The notes: generated by a model not told the origin, from the sequence alone. 64,000 nt of DNA from Ktedonobacteria bacterium brp13 (GCA_015099395.1 AP024096.1:868001-932000); one strand, 5' to 3'. Shown: positions 9,355-19,039, numbered from the stretch's first letter. Numbers and translations are program-made.

Positions 9355-11100
9355 ATGCAAAAATTTATCATAAAAAAGAACTGGCACGTGTTCATTCTAA
9401 TAGCTTTGGTATGCATTGCAATACTTTTACGTGTTGTTCTGGCATACAATAACTGGCCCTATTTTAATAGTGACGAATCTGTACTGGCTTTGATGGCTAA
9501 CCATATTCTGATGAAAGGTGAGCATCCGCTCCTTTTTTATGGTCAGGACTACATGGGCACGATAGAGGCGTATCTTGGTGCTTTTTTCTACACATTTCTA
9601 GGAAGCTCGGTTTTTGCTTACCGTCTCGGTATGATTGTGCTCTATGTCGGCTTCTTACTTTCGATCTATTCTATCTCGCGTCAGCTCTACACAAAGAACT
9701 TTGCTCTTTTCATGGTAGCGCTCTTCAGCTTTGGCTCTGCCGCGTTGCTAAGCCGTGAGTTGGCTGGTATCGGCGGCTATATAGAAGCCGATTTCATGGC
9801 TGCATTGGCCTTTGCACTGGCTTTGCGTCTTGCCTTGACATCGGCTGACGTTTCTGGTAAAGAGCGCATCTTTCGTCATGTCGCATTCTTTTTGTGGTCT
9901 GCTGCTATCGGTATTGGTGTCTGGAGCGATACTGCTATCTTGCCCTGGGTCGCGTGTTCAGGGTTGCTTTTGCTGGTTTTCTGTTGGCGTGAGATGCTTT
10001 TTAAAGGGGCTATCTTCTCCTGGTTAGCAGGCCTGCTGATTGGAGGGATACCGCTGATCGTATATAATATTCTGGCTCAACCGGGTCATGATACTATTTC
10101 AGTTTTGCTCAGGGCGGTAGCAATCGTTCCATTTAAACTGTCAACATTTATTATACAGATAAAGAATACCGTTGGCATTGTTATTCCAATTATGACTGGC
10201 AGCCCTGTCTGCCATAAAAATGAATATAGCTTTATCTATTTTTATGGCTTTGAGCCTGATTGGGGTCCTCATTGCATGACTCTTGGATATGTCTGGTCGA
10301 CGTGCTTTCTGCTGGCTGGATTGATTTCAGGTATTGTTGCGCTCTACTTCCTGGTCAGAGCTCTTCGCTCCTGGTACCGCAGTCATCAGTTGCCTTTTGA
10401 GGAATACCAGGTACTTGTACGCTCGTGTGCTCAGCTTTTGTTGCTGGTGGGAATTGCTGGTTTTATTTTCTCTTTTTCACGAAGCGCGGCAGCACTCAAT
10501 GCACCAGGCACAAGTGCTCGTTATCTGATAGGTACCTGGGTCGGTTTCCCTGCGATAGTCTGGCTGTTCTGGCAGGGGGTTATTTATACAAAGGAGCATT
10601 CGTCGCGTATCTGGCAACGTGTAGATTTGGGACGGCGTGCGCTTTGTATTTCCTGCCTGTTGCTCCTGCTGTTAATTAGTATCTTTGGTGGCTATCAAGC
10701 TTTGGTGCAGATACCCCAGGCGCAAGCCTATGTAACATCAGAGTTGAAAGATATTAAAACGCTACAAGATCATGGTGTCACGAATTTCTATTCAGACTAT
10801 TGGTTCTGTTATCGTTCTGCATTCTATAGTTCTGAACATTTGACATGTGCTGTATCTATCTACGGCTATAAAGGGAATAAGGTTTATGTTGCGGGGCAAA
10901 GTCGCTATTTACCCTATGAAACGGCAATGAAAAATGACCTGAAGTCATCTTACCTTGTACCTAAGAGTCAGTCTGTTTTTAATAATTACGTAAAGCTTCA
11001 GTTTGCTGAGCAGCATGTAAAATATAAAACCTTTGCTCTTGAGCAATATATAGTATATCAGCCTGTTGATGCACTTAAATATAACTTTGTGCATTGGTAA
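9355..11100 (+). CDS. Polytopic membrane protein, glycosyltransferase family 39-like
   Basis: About 581 residues with a dozen hydrophobic helices. After the first helix the sequence YFNSDESVLALMA carries the acidic D-E pair found in the first extracytoplasmic loop of lipid-linked-sugar glycosyltransferases (GT39/PMT, ArnT-like GT-C fold). The following YGQDYMGTIEAYLGAFFY also fits this fold. The C-terminal ~110 residues after the last helix are soluble and probably extracytoplasmic. The likely role is transfer of a sugar from a polyprenyl-phosphate donor, but no acceptor can be named. The start is uncertain: the ATG at 9355 and a TTG at 9337 both lack a good ribosome site. Confidence 0.6.
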   Translation: MQKFIIKKNWHVFILIALVCIAILLRVVLAYNNWPYFNSDESVLALMANHILMKGEHPLLFYGQDYMGTIEAYLGAFFYTFLGSSVFAYRLGMIVLYVGFLLSIYSISRQLYTKNFALFMVALFSFGSAALLSRELAGIGGYIEADFMAALAFALALRLALTSADVSGKERIFRHVAFFLWSAAIGIGVWSDTAILPWVACSGLLLLVFCWREMLFKGAIFSWLAGLLIGGIPLIVYNILAQPGHDTISVLLRAVAIVPFKLSTFIIQIKNTVGIVIPIMTGSPVCHKNEYSFIYFYGFEPDWGPHCMTLGYVWSTCFLLAGLISGIVALYFLVRALRSWYRSHQLPFEEYQVLVRSCAQLLLLVGIAGFIFSFSRSAAALNAPGTSARYLIGTWVGFPAIVWLFWQGVIYTKEHSSRIWQRVDLGRRALCISCLLLLLLISIFGGYQALVQIPQAQAYVTSELKDIKTLQDHGVTNFYSDYWFCYRSAFYSSEHLTCAVSIYGYKGNKVYVAGQSRYLPYETAMKNDLKSSYLVPKSQSVFNNYVKLQFAEQHVKYKTFALEQYIVYQPVDALKYNFVHW

Positions 11101-11124
11101 GCTTGTTTGTAGAAGATTGTTGCA

Positions 11125-11168
11125 AATAAAGATGGGAGAGCCTAATGAGAGGTTTTTCCGTCTTTATT
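11125..11168. terminator. Terminator hairpin between convergent genes
   Basis: A 13-base stem with two G-U pairs (AATAAAGATGGGA with TTTCCGTCTTTATT region) lies between the membrane glycosyltransferase-like gene and the convergent acetyltransferase gene. Confidence 0.6.
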
Positions 11169-11179
11169 GCGTTCTGTTG

Positions 11180-11812
11180 TTATTCATGGGCGTGATGCAA
11201 TGGTAGTCCCAGCAAGGTTGCTCCGGCCTGCGCGCGTTGCTCATCTTCTCCTGCAATTACGTATTTCTCATACTGGGTTCCACTGATCTGACCTGCGATA
11301 TGAAAACCGGCGCTGGCAATACCACGGCGTGAAGCGGTATTGCGCTGTTGATGGATAATCCAGAAACGTTCACTCTCGTTGCTCTCACGCTCGATGATAG
11401 CTTGTAGCAGGCGTGGATAGATGCCCTGTCCACGCCATGGGGGCAAGGTAACAAAGTGGTAGAGGTAGCGATTCCCGGCCGGAACCTGGAATAAGACAGT
11501 AGGCGAACCAAAGGCTGCTTTACCGATTGCTGACCAGCCATAAGCTACAAAGTTATCGTCGATGGTGGCAAGGTAGACACGATGACCATCTTTGAGACGA
11601 TGCGTGATATCCGCTGGTGTCAACATCATATATCTACGCATCAGATTGCGATCGTTTGACTGCTGGATCGACAAGCCTTTCAATGCTGGGTATTCAGGTT
11701 GCTCATCTCCTTGCCACCATGTCCAGAGCAAGCCGAAGGGTTCTTTCCTGGCGTGAGGAGAAGACGTCAGATGGTCAGGTGCGTTGCTCTCCCTTTCGGC
11801 ATCATTATGCAT
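11180..11812 (-). CDS. GNAT-family N-acetyltransferase
   Basis: 210 residues. The acetyl-CoA-binding motif A is visible as VTLPPWRGQGIYPRLLQAII (the R-G-Q-G-I loop), followed by a helix and FWIIHQQRNTASRRGIASAGF, the usual motif B order. The N-terminal ~35 residues are polar and not conserved. The ATG at 11812 is preferred because AGAGG lies about 11 bases upstream; the frame extends to 11860 without a ribosome site. The substrate is unknown. It is a single gene, convergent with the glycosyltransferase-like gene. Confidence 0.8.
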   Translation of the reverse strand: MHNDAERESNAPDHLTSSPHARKEPFGLLWTWWQGDEQPEYPALKGLSIQQSNDRNLMRRYMMLTPADITHRLKDGHRVYLATIDDNFVAYGWSAIGKAAFGSPTVLFQVPAGNRYLYHFVTLPPWRGQGIYPRLLQAIIERESNESERFWIIHQQRNTASRRGIASAGFHIAGQISGTQYEKYVIAGEDEQRAQAGATLLGLPLHHAHE

Positions 11813-12002
11813 ACCTCTCTCTATAACCTCTCTAGCTAGCGATCGCTGATAGCATGACATTTTTACTGTAAGTATACAGTAGATCGCTAGATGAATTTGT
11901 CCGATGCCAACGTTGGAGGCATAGAATGCAGCTAAGATTGCAGAATCTGTTTATATTGTAAGTGGATCAGCCACCCCTTTTGCAGTCTCTTGCACGATGA
12001 AA

Positions 12003-12050
12003 GCTCCCATTCGGATTGAGTATCTCGATGTCAAATCCGAATGGGAGCTC
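12003..12050 (-). terminator. Terminator hairpin of the DHA2 transporter gene
   Basis: A perfect 16-base-pair stem (AGCTCCCATTCGGATT / AATCCGAATGGGAGCT) with a 16-base loop lies 55 bases beyond the stop codon at 12105. The T run in the minus direction is short. Confidence 0.7.
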
Positions 12051-12104
12051 TTATGATTGATGTGAAGCTAGTGCTGAAGTCGTTATAGCTTCACTTTCTA
12101 CGTT

Positions 12105-14327
12105 TTAATGCACGAGTGCAGGAACCTTTACCGTTGCAGCCTCTTTGGGTACAGGAACCTTTACCGTTGCAGCCTCTTTGGGTACAGCAAGCATGCTTCT
12201 TTTTCTGTTATTAAGAATAAGAGCCAGCGTTGCCGAGATTACTCCTGCTAGTGCGATGAAGGTTGAGATCCACCAGACACTATCGAAGGCGTTTGTGATC
12301 TGGATATCGAACTTGCGGTTGATTGCTGTACTCAGTGAGCGCAATACAGCGATGATACTGTTTTTTTGTGCTACTGGAACTTGTGATGGTATCAGACTAG
12401 CGTATGTCGTAAGATCGATAGTGCTCGAACTGCTGCTGCCCGCTTCAGCGGTGGCATTCGAGCTTGTTGCCGTTTTTTGCACGCCTGTTATAATACTTTG
12501 TTTCATCTGCTCTGGTAACGAACTTTGCTGTACGATCTGTGTTGAGTTCGTTACAGTGGTAGGCAGATGAGTTTGAAGTTGCCCAACAAATACACTGAGC
12601 AGTACCGCGATCCCTAAGGTCAAGCCTACCTGACGGAAGGTATTAAAGACACCGCTCGCTACACCTAACTTCGCAGGTGGGATCTCTGAAAGTGAAATGC
12701 TGGGCAGTGTTTGGAAGATCATTCCGATACCAATACCCAGAATAACGTTTTTCCAGGCGAGCTCAAAGAAGGAAGAATCCACCGTCGTAAAGTCGACCAG
12801 GAAGAAACCAAGCGCTATTGCAAACATAGCAGTAATACCCAGATAAAAAGGATTGATGCGGCGTGATAAACGTCCACAAATGATAGAGATGATAAAGGCC
12901 GCGATAGGAGCTGGTAGTATCGCGTATGCTGTATGAATCTGGTCAAAGCCACGAGCATTCTGGAAGAAAAGCACCATCATTAGAAATTGACCTTGAATGG
13001 CGATGCCAAACAGGAACATGGTAATGTTTGCACCAGTAAAACTCACTATCTTAAAGAGACGGAAATCGATGATTGGCTCCTTCTGTTTCAACTCGACAAG
13101 CACAAAGAGCACGATACTTACAGCTGATCCGGCAAAGAGACCAAGGATGGTAGGTGAGCTCCAGCCCCAGACATTGCCTTGAATAAATGCCAGCACGAGA
13201 CAGAAGATTGTGATCGTCAAGAAGAGCATACCTGGAATATCAATGCGCTTGCTTACCCTTGAATTGTGGGTTTCTGGTACAAAGAGTCCAATCATAATCA
13301 GGCCGATAATACAGAAGGGGAGATTGACGAAGAAGATGTAGCGCCAATCGAAGTTTTCAACCAGGAAACCACCTAGAACCGGACCAAATGCCGAGGCAAG
13401 GCCTGATAGTGCCCCCCATACGCCGATGGCTGCACCACGTTTATTCGCAGGGAAGACCGAGATGATAACAGCCAGACTGATTGTGTTGAGTCCTGCTGCA
13501 CCCATACCTTGCAAGACACGGAAGCCGATTAACCAGTTAATCGCTGGCGTGCCTGTCGCGTTGCCGATGGTTTCAGCCACGCTGCAGAGTAGGGAGCCGA
13601 CGGTAAAGACGACCATGCCAATCATCATCAAACGTTTGCGTCCGTATTGATCTGCAAAACGGCCAAGCGTAACGAGCAGAACTGCGAAGACCAGATTATA
13701 CGCATTCAACACCCAGCTGACGGTGTTCAGATCTGTCTTCAGGCTTGTCTGAATCGTTGGAATAGCCACGTTAACGACGGTTGTATCCAGCAGCGCCATG
13801 AAGAAGCCGAAGACTAAAGAACCAAGCACTAACCAGGGGCGTACTGGCTTGCCACGCACTGTATAGACTGGTTGTGGGGGCTTGGCAGGTGGCTTTTGTG
13901 GAGCTTGCGTAATTGCCTGTGTACTGGCTGGCTGTTCATGCTCTATTATTGGTTCTTTTGTAACTATGTATTTGACCGATTTGTCGATGATTGGTTGATT
14001 GCTCGCTGAACTTTTTGTTGCTACTTTTTTTGTGGTTGGTTTGCTCTTGACGAGATTTTTCTCAACCGACTTCCCTTTGCTCTGTTCTTTCTTTACCGGC
14101 AGCGGTTTGTTCACCGTTGCTAGCTTTGCTGTCTGAACTGAGATGGGTTTACTGGCTTTTGTATTTGTAGACTTAGATGTTTTGTTGCGCGAGACTTTAT
14201 AAACGATCTTTCCATTGGCTGATGCTTTATTAGTTATGTGGTTAGCCCGTTGTTTGTTTTGCGAAACTTGAGACTTTTTACTAATATGTCGCTTGCGTGC
14301 TTTTCGCTTGTGTGCGCTCTCTGCCAT
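12105..14327 (-). CDS. DHA2-family (EmrB/QacA) multidrug efflux MFS transporter with basic N-terminal tail
   Basis: 740 residues. The membrane core starts near residue 165 and has ~14 helices with the DHA2 motifs LDTTVVNVAIPTIQ (motif D1), GRFADQYGRKR (motif A) and the proton-antiporter helix near GVWGALSGLASAFGPVLGG. It should export toxic hydrophobic compounds against protons. Two oddities: residues 1-163 form a long hydrophilic Lys/Ser/Thr-rich tail absent from typical relatives, and the C-terminus ends in two copies of an 11-residue unit. A long Ser/Thr-rich loop lies before the last helix. The ATG at 14327 has AAAGGAA 7-8 bases upstream. A PadR regulator gene lies directly upstream on the same strand, and a perfect inverted repeat sits between them. 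Confidence 0.9.
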   Translation of the reverse strand: MAESAHKRKARKRHISKKSQVSQNKQRANHITNKASANGKIVYKVSRNKTSKSTNTKASKPISVQTAKLATVNKPLPVKKEQSKGKSVEKNLVKSKPTTKKVATKSSASNQPIIDKSVKYIVTKEPIIEHEQPASTQAITQAPQKPPAKPPQPVYTVRGKPVRPWLVLGSLVFGFFMALLDTTVVNVAIPTIQTSLKTDLNTVSWVLNAYNLVFAVLLVTLGRFADQYGRKRLMMIGMVVFTVGSLLCSVAETIGNATGTPAINWLIGFRVLQGMGAAGLNTISLAVIISVFPANKRGAAIGVWGALSGLASAFGPVLGGFLVENFDWRYIFFVNLPFCIIGLIMIGLFVPETHNSRVSKRIDIPGMLFLTITIFCLVLAFIQGNVWGWSSPTILGLFAGSAVSIVLFVLVELKQKEPIIDFRLFKIVSFTGANITMFLFGIAIQGQFLMMVLFFQNARGFDQIHTAYAILPAPIAAFIISIICGRLSRRINPFYLGITAMFAIALGFFLVDFTTVDSSFFELAWKNVILGIGIGMIFQTLPSISLSEIPPAKLGVASGVFNTFRQVGLTLGIAVLLSVFVGQLQTHLPTTVTNSTQIVQQSSLPEQMKQSIITGVQKTATSSNATAEAGSSSSSTIDLTTYASLIPSQVPVAQKNSIIAVLRSLSTAINRKFDIQITNAFDSVWWISTFIALAGVISATLALILNNRKRSMLAVPKEAATVKVPVPKEAATVKVPALVH
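12119..12184. repeat. Two tandem 33-base units at the end of the DHA2 transporter gene
   Basis: The 33-base unit starting CAGGAACCTTTACCG occurs twice, back to back and identical, at 12119-12151 and 12152-12184. It encodes an 11-residue unit (VPKEAATVKVP) repeated at the protein C-terminus. Its length, a multiple of three, preserves the frame. Confidence 0.9.
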
Positions 14328-14366
14328 TATAATTCCTTTGCTATGTATAAAATATGTTAAATACAC

Positions 14367-14409
14367 GGTACCATGCCATGATGTTATGAAGTATGCATGG
14401 CATGGTACC
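14367..14409. promoter_or_regulatory. Perfect inverted repeat upstream of the DHA2 transporter
   Basis: Arms GGTACCATGCCATG (14367-14380) and CATGGCATGGTACC (14396-14409) are perfect 14-base complements separated by 15 bases, 40 bases upstream of the transporter start. It has no T run in the minus direction, so it is more likely an operator than a terminator. PadR-family repressors bind such dyads, and the padR-like gene is next door. Confidence 0.55.
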
Positions 14410-14521
14410 ACGATGATATATTTATATTCACTGTTTTGAAGCAGACACTTAAATATCTTGTCCTGCTTCCTATTCAGGACCTTGCTGTATTTGGGCTATC
14501 TGGCTTACCAGGCTGATGGAA

Positions 14522-15103
14522 TTATTGTATGTTGTTGATTTCGCGATCATAGAGGCTTTGTGCCCAGGTCTGTTCAAGTTGCCAGGTGGCTGCGGAATGT
14601 TGGAGAACATTGACGATAGTGGATTGGATATTTTCCCAATTCGTCCCCCAATCCCATCCAGATGCGTTTTCGATGATCCCTGCTGCCTCTGTGTGCTGAT
14701 GTTTGATATTGCTCTGGCAGTAGCTAATATAGTGGTCAATGATGTGCAAGCGCTCCTCGACTGGCAGAAGATCTAGATAACAAGCTTTTAATGCGAATAA
14801 TTTTTGATATTCACCCAGATTGCTAGAGGTGTCGAGCATAAGTTCGTGCAAGCGTTGCTTTCCTGCCTCTGTAATTGTATAGCTGTGTATCGGCCGCTCT
14901 TTCGGCGTATGCTCTGGTAAGACAGTCTCGCTAGCGATCAAGCCTGCCTTCTGTAACTGATTCAAGAGTGGATAAAGCCGTCCGTTGCTAATACGCGCAT
15001 ATGGGCCAATGATGTCGTTAATGATTTTAGCTATCAAGTACCCGTGGGCTGGCCTACGCATCAGTTGGGCAAGGATAATCAGTTCATACACAATGCCGCT
15101 CAT
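14522..15103 (-). CDS. PadR-family transcriptional regulator
   Basis: 193 residues. The N-terminal winged helix is typical: LIILAQLMRRPAHGYLIAKI, then ISNGRLYPLLNQLQKAGLI and a wing with RPIHSYTITEAGKQRL. The C-terminal ~100 residues form the helical dimerisation part (Vir_C/PadR_C type). PadR proteins are usually repressors of neighbouring detoxification or efflux genes and are released by small ligands. Here the target is probably the downstream DHA2 efflux gene on the same strand, across the perfect dyad at 14367-14409. The ribosome site before the ATG at 15103 is weak (AGAAAG). Confidence 0.88.
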   Translation of the reverse strand: MSGIVYELIILAQLMRRPAHGYLIAKIINDIIGPYARISNGRLYPLLNQLQKAGLIASETVLPEHTPKERPIHSYTITEAGKQRLHELMLDTSSNLGEYQKLFALKACYLDLLPVEERLHIIDHYISYCQSNIKHQHTEAAGIIENASGWDWGTNWENIQSTIVNVLQHSAATWQLEQTWAQSLYDREINNIQ

Positions 15104-15221
15104 CTTTCTGGCAACGAAGTATAGTATGTCACTTTGACCTAGATTACCTTAAAATGATAGCGCTTTTATATTCCACTTGTCAATGATATGAACGAATTGA
15201 GGATAATTAGCCTATAAAAGG

Positions 15222-15268
15222 AAAGAAGACGGACCCGCTCTTATGTTAAAGCGATGTCCGTCTTCTTT
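15222..15268 (-). terminator. Terminator hairpin of the heavy-metal-domain gene
   Basis: A perfect 13-base-pair stem (AAAGAAGACGGAC / GTCCGTCTTCTTT) with U-rich tails in both directions, seven bases past the stop at 15276. Confidence 0.8.
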
Positions 15269-15275
15269 TGTCTCT

Positions 15276-15557
15276 TTAGAGGATGGCTAGACTTTCCTCT
15301 TGGAGTTCTGCGGTGATGTTGGTATGCCCAACTTCACGTAGCACCTGTGCGATCTGTCGCAACGATACCTGATTTGCATCATAACGAACGGTAATCGTTT
15401 TATTGGCGATGTCGGTTGTTGTCACTTCGACGCCGTTGAGCGGTGCAAGCGCAGAGGTAACTTTCTTCATACAACTCTGGCACCCAATCTTTGGGAGCCT
15501 CAAGGTTGTTTCTTCTTGCATGGTTCTGTCTGTCACTTTCCACTTTCCACTTTCCAT
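15276..15557 (-). CDS. Heavy-metal-associated (HMA) domain protein
   Basis: 93 residues holding one ferredoxin-like HMA domain. The metal site is LPKIGCQSCMKKV (C-x-x-C), and the domain continues with NKTITVRYDANQVSLRQIAQVL. Such stand-alone domains are copper chaperones or metal sensors handing Cu(I) to P-type ATPases. Three C-terminal hydrophobic residues end the protein (LAIL). Start codons at 15557 and 15521 are both possible; AAGGA lies 12 bases before the first. No copper ATPase gene is visible in the window, so the partner must be elsewhere. Confidence 0.8.
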   Translation of the reverse strand: MESGKWKVTDRTMQEETTLRLPKIGCQSCMKKVTSALAPLNGVEVTTTDIANKTITVRYDANQVSLRQIAQVLREVGHTNITAELQEESLAIL

Positions 15558-15643
15558 AAAGATTGAATGTCCTTATAAGGAGTAAGAAACGTTTGCCTCT
15601 TGCCTCTTACTCTTTCTATTATAGGGACATTTGAGCCTCACTG

Positions 15644-15710
15644 CTTATCCGAAAACTTGCGTGTGCGAGCACTAGCGACGCCAGTCGCGTTGGTTTTCGG
15701 AATAAGATCT
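15644..15710. repeat. Dispersed 40-base element, copy A, with inverted repeat
   Basis: Positions 15671-15710 match 25127-25166 at 33 of 40 bases, with a shared core TCGCGTTGGTTTTC. Here the element also forms a hairpin: CTTATCCGAAAAC (15644-15656) pairs with GTTTTCGGAATAAG (15693-15706) with one bulged base. It lies upstream of the heavy-metal-domain gene on the minus strand. Confidence 0.55.
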
Positions 15711-15813
15711 TAGTGTATAGAGAAGCTACGAAGGCTTCTTACTTAAGTATATAGGTTGTACGCTTGCTTCTGTATAGTGGGATTACTACTGAATTTGCAC
15801 CTTAGAGTGCTGG

Positions 15814-17433
15814 TTAGTCGATATATTGGTATGCTAGAATGGTAAGAAAGTCGGTGAATTCGTCGTCACAAACGACGCGCTCTAGAATGGTGCTGGCAAT
15901 AGCGATGCGGTGTGCGACGTACTGGTTGATGGCGATGCTCTCGATGAGCTTCTGTTCCTCTTCGTCCAGGATCTGGCGGAACAAGGCAACCGTTACTTTA
16001 CGTCCATCGTTGAGTATTCCTTCTGCGTGATGGATCCATTGCCAGAGTTGTGCTCGTGCTATCTCTACAGTGGCAGCATCTTCCATCAGGTTGTTAATTG
16101 GAACACAACCCGAACCACGGAACCAGGATTCCAGGTAGCGCAGACTGATGCTGATGTTATTGCGTAGACCGCTCTCGTTGATCCGGCCCTCTGGTACTTG
16201 CAGCAAGTTCGCGGTGGTAATATAGATATCTTCGCGTTTGCGATCGATCTGATTGGAGCCACTCATAATGGCGTCAAATTCTTCTTTAGCGACCTGAACT
16301 AGACCAGGATGTGCGACCCATGTGCCATCATGGCCATCGGTTGCTTCTCGGCGTTTGTCTGAGCGCACGCGCAATAATGCCTCTTCATTAGCACGGGGAT
16401 CATCTTTGATGGGGATCTGAGCAGCCATGCCTCCAATAGCCTGTGCATGGCGTCGATGGCATGTCTTAATTGTCAACAGGGAGTAGGCACGCATGAAAGG
16501 TGTTCCCATTGTAATGCTTTCCCGATTCGGTAGGAGAAAACCGGGCAGTGTACGAAACTTCTTGATGGTACTAAAGATGTAGTCCCAGCGCCCACAATTG
16601 AGTCCTGCCGAGTGCTCACGCAGTTCATAAAGTATCTCATCCATCTCGAATGCAGCCAGAATCGTTTCTATCAGGACGGTCGCTTTGATCGTTGCACGTG
16701 GTATGCCCAGTGTCTTTTGTGCAGAGATAAAGATCTGATTCCAGAGTCGGGCTTCCAGGTGGCCCTCCAGTTTGGGGAGATAGAAGTAGGGAGCGGTGCC
16801 GTTCTCAATGAGTTGGTGGGCATTGTGATAAAAATAGAGCCCGAAATCAAAGATACTGGCGGAGATTTGTTGCTCATCGATCAAGACATGCTTTTCGTTG
16901 AGGTGCCAGCCACGCGGGCGGACGAAGAGCGTGGCTGTCTGTTCGTGTAATGTATAGGTTTTCCCTGCCTGGTTGGTATATGTAATCCGACGACGAATAG
17001 CATCGTAAAGATTGATCTGTCCCTGAATTGTTCCTTGCCATGTAGGTGCGTGTGCATCCTCAAAATCTGCCATAAACACACGCGCGCCAGCGTTGAGGGC
17101 ATTGATGATTATCTTGCGATCGACCGGTCCTGTAATCTCGACACGCCGATCCTGGATATCCTCGGGGATAGGATGGATGATCCATTCTCCCGCACGAATA
17201 TGTGCTGTCTCTTGTAGAAAACCTGGTAGCTCGCCTGTATTTAGCATGGCCTGACGCTGCTGGCGTCGCTGGAGAAGGGCCTGACGCTGAGGCTCAAATG
17301 TACGGGCTAACTGCGCGATAAAGTCCAGGGCGTCAGGGGTAAGTATTTTTGCGAAGTCAGGCGTAATGTCGCCCAGGATCGTAATGCCTTCTCCTTTGGA
17401 GGTCATAGGTTGTAATGCCCTATCGACGATCAT
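15814..17433 (-). CDS. aceB: Malate synthase A
   Basis: 539 residues, the length of the A-type enzyme. It condenses glyoxylate and acetyl-CoA to malate. Family sequences are visible: VFMADFEDAHAPTW (metal-binding acidic region), FVRPRGWHLNEKHV, FYLPKLEGHLEARLWN, TVLIETILAAFEMDEILYEL and NCGRWDYIFS. The ATG at 17433 has AAAGGA nine bases upstream; the frame extends to 17460 without benefit. It lies 165 bases downstream of aceA on the same strand, so the two form the glyoxylate bypass used for growth on acetate, fatty acids or other C2 sources. An imperfect hairpin in the gap (about 17520-17580) could tune relative expression. Confidence 0.95.
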   Translation of the reverse strand: MIVDRALQPMTSKGEGITILGDITPDFAKILTPDALDFIAQLARTFEPQRQALLQRRQQRQAMLNTGELPGFLQETAHIRAGEWIIHPIPEDIQDRRVEITGPVDRKIIINALNAGARVFMADFEDAHAPTWQGTIQGQINLYDAIRRRITYTNQAGKTYTLHEQTATLFVRPRGWHLNEKHVLIDEQQISASIFDFGLYFYHNAHQLIENGTAPYFYLPKLEGHLEARLWNQIFISAQKTLGIPRATIKATVLIETILAAFEMDEILYELREHSAGLNCGRWDYIFSTIKKFRTLPGFLLPNRESITMGTPFMRAYSLLTIKTCHRRHAQAIGGMAAQIPIKDDPRANEEALLRVRSDKRREATDGHDGTWVAHPGLVQVAKEEFDAIMSGSNQIDRKREDIYITTANLLQVPEGRINESGLRNNISISLRYLESWFRGSGCVPINNLMEDAATVEIARAQLWQWIHHAEGILNDGRKVTVALFRQILDEEEQKLIESIAINQYVAHRIAIASTILERVVCDDEFTDFLTILAYQYID

Positions 17434-17598
17434 TTCTATTGTCCTTTCGTCCTTCTGCACCGCCTGGTTATGGGGAAGTCTGATATTTGTATGGCTGAGC
17501 GGTTGTATGGTTGTAAATAGAGGAGAGACACGGCTATTACACAGATCGCTGTGGTTATTTGCGTGCCTCTCTCTCCGCTCCAGTGTACAATGACTGTT

Positions 17599-18882
17599 TT
17601 AGTGAACCTGGAATTGTGTTTCTTCGGTTGAACCGGTGAGTGCAGTTGTAGAGGATGTGCCTCCAGCAATGGCCTGTGCGACCTCGTCAAAGTAGCCGGT
17701 ACCTACCTCACGCTGGTGGCGTGTAGCGGTATAGCCCTGTGTGGCGAGCACAAATTCGTCTTGCTGTAAAGCAGAGTAGGCTGTCATACCATGCTCTTTA
17801 TAGCCCTGTGCTAGCTTGAACATACTGTAGTTGAGTGCATGGAAGCCTGCCAGCGTAATGAATTGGAACTTATAGCCCATCTCTGCCAGGGTTTGTTGGA
17901 AGTGGGCGATTGTCTGTTCATCGAGCTTCTGCTGCCAATTAAAGGAGGGCGAGCAATTGTAGGCCAGCAGTTTGCCAGGGAATTGCTTATGAATGGCATC
18001 GGCAAAGCGTTGTGCTTCAGCGAGACTTGGCTCTGAGGTCTCGCACCAGATCAAATCGCAATAAGGTGCATAGGCCAGGCCTCTTGCGATGGCGGCATTC
18101 AGTCCGCCATGGATACGATAGAAGCCCTCTGCGGTCCGCTCGCCTGTTAGAAACGCATGGTCTGCCGGATCGATGTCTGAGGTAATGAGATGTGCACCAT
18201 TAGCATCAGTGCGTGCGACCAGGATAGTCGGTACGTCCAGGATGTCAGCCGCCAGGCGAGCCGACGTAAGATGTTTGATAGCTGTCTGCGTTGGGACCAG
18301 AACCTTACCACCCATATGACCGCACTTCTTCTCCGAGGCTAGCTGATCCTCGAAGTGGACACCCGCAGCGCCAGCTTCAATCATTGCCTTCATCATTTCA
18401 AAGACGTTCAAAGGACCACCAAAACCGGCCTCCCCATCGGCAATAATCGGTGCAAACCAATCGAGTTCATCATGACCCTCTGAATGAGAGATCTGGTCAG
18501 CCCGTTGTAACGCCTGATTTATCTTGCGTACAACTTCGGGGACACTATTGGCGGGATAGAGGCTCTGGTCAGGATACATCTGACCTGCTAGATTCGCATC
18601 TGCCGCAACCTGCCAGCCACTTAGATAGATGGCATTCAGACCTGCTTTGACCTGTTGTACTGCCTGGTTGCCTGTCAATGCACCCAGAGCTGCCACATAT
18701 GGTTCGTTGTTGAGCAACGACCAGAGTCGTTCCGCACCATGACGTGCTAGTGTGTGCTCAATATGTAATGAGCCACGCAGGCGCAGCACGTCTTGCGCTG
18801 TATAGGATCGCTGCACATTTTTCCAACGTGCATCTGTCTCCCACGTCTTTGTAAGCTTTTCAGCTATCTGGCTGCTTGTCAT
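17599..18882 (-). CDS. aceA: Isocitrate lyase
   Basis: 427 residues, full length. It cleaves isocitrate to succinate and glyoxylate. The catalytic signature KKCGHMGGK is present near residue 190, with [20 protein letters not shown] (metal-binding region) before it and [12 protein letters not shown] after it. The ATG at 18882 is chosen because AAAGGA lies nine bases upstream; two earlier in-frame ATGs at 18903 and 18891 fall on or before that site. It is the first gene of the aceA-aceB pair. No specific operator was recognised upstream. Confidence 0.95.
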   Translation of the reverse strand: MTSSQIAEKLTKTWETDARWKNVQRSYTAQDVLRLRGSLHIEHTLARHGAERLWSLLNNEPYVAALGALTGNQAVQQVKAGLNAIYLSGWQVAADANLAGQMYPDQSLYPANSVPEVVRKINQALQRADQISHSEGHDELDWFAPIIADGEAGFGGPLNVFEMMKAMIEAGAAGVHFEDQLASEKKCGHMGGKVLVPTQTAIKHLTSARLAADILDVPTILVARTDANGAHLITSDIDPADHAFLTGERTAEGFYRIHGGLNAAIARGLAYAPYCDLIWCETSEPSLAEAQRFADAIHKQFPGKLLAYNCSPSFNWQQKLDEQTIAHFQQTLAEMGYKFQFITLAGFHALNYSMFKLAQGYKEHGMTAYSALQQDEFVLATQGYTATRHQREVGTGYFDEVAQAIAGGTSSTTALTGSTEETQFQVH

Positions 18883-19039
18883 ACTAGGCATCCTTTCTGG
18901 CATCCGTTACTGAATTGTCATACTTCAATGTATTTGTGTCTATCTTGCCATGGAGGAAGCGTAACATGTGTTGCAATGAAAAATCTATACTTAGCCTTAA
19001 AGAATTGTGAGGAATTCAATAACTAAAAAGTTATACCCA

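Noticed and set aside
12119..12184. Terminator-like repeat
   Set aside because: It is a direct, not inverted, repeat and is fully coding.
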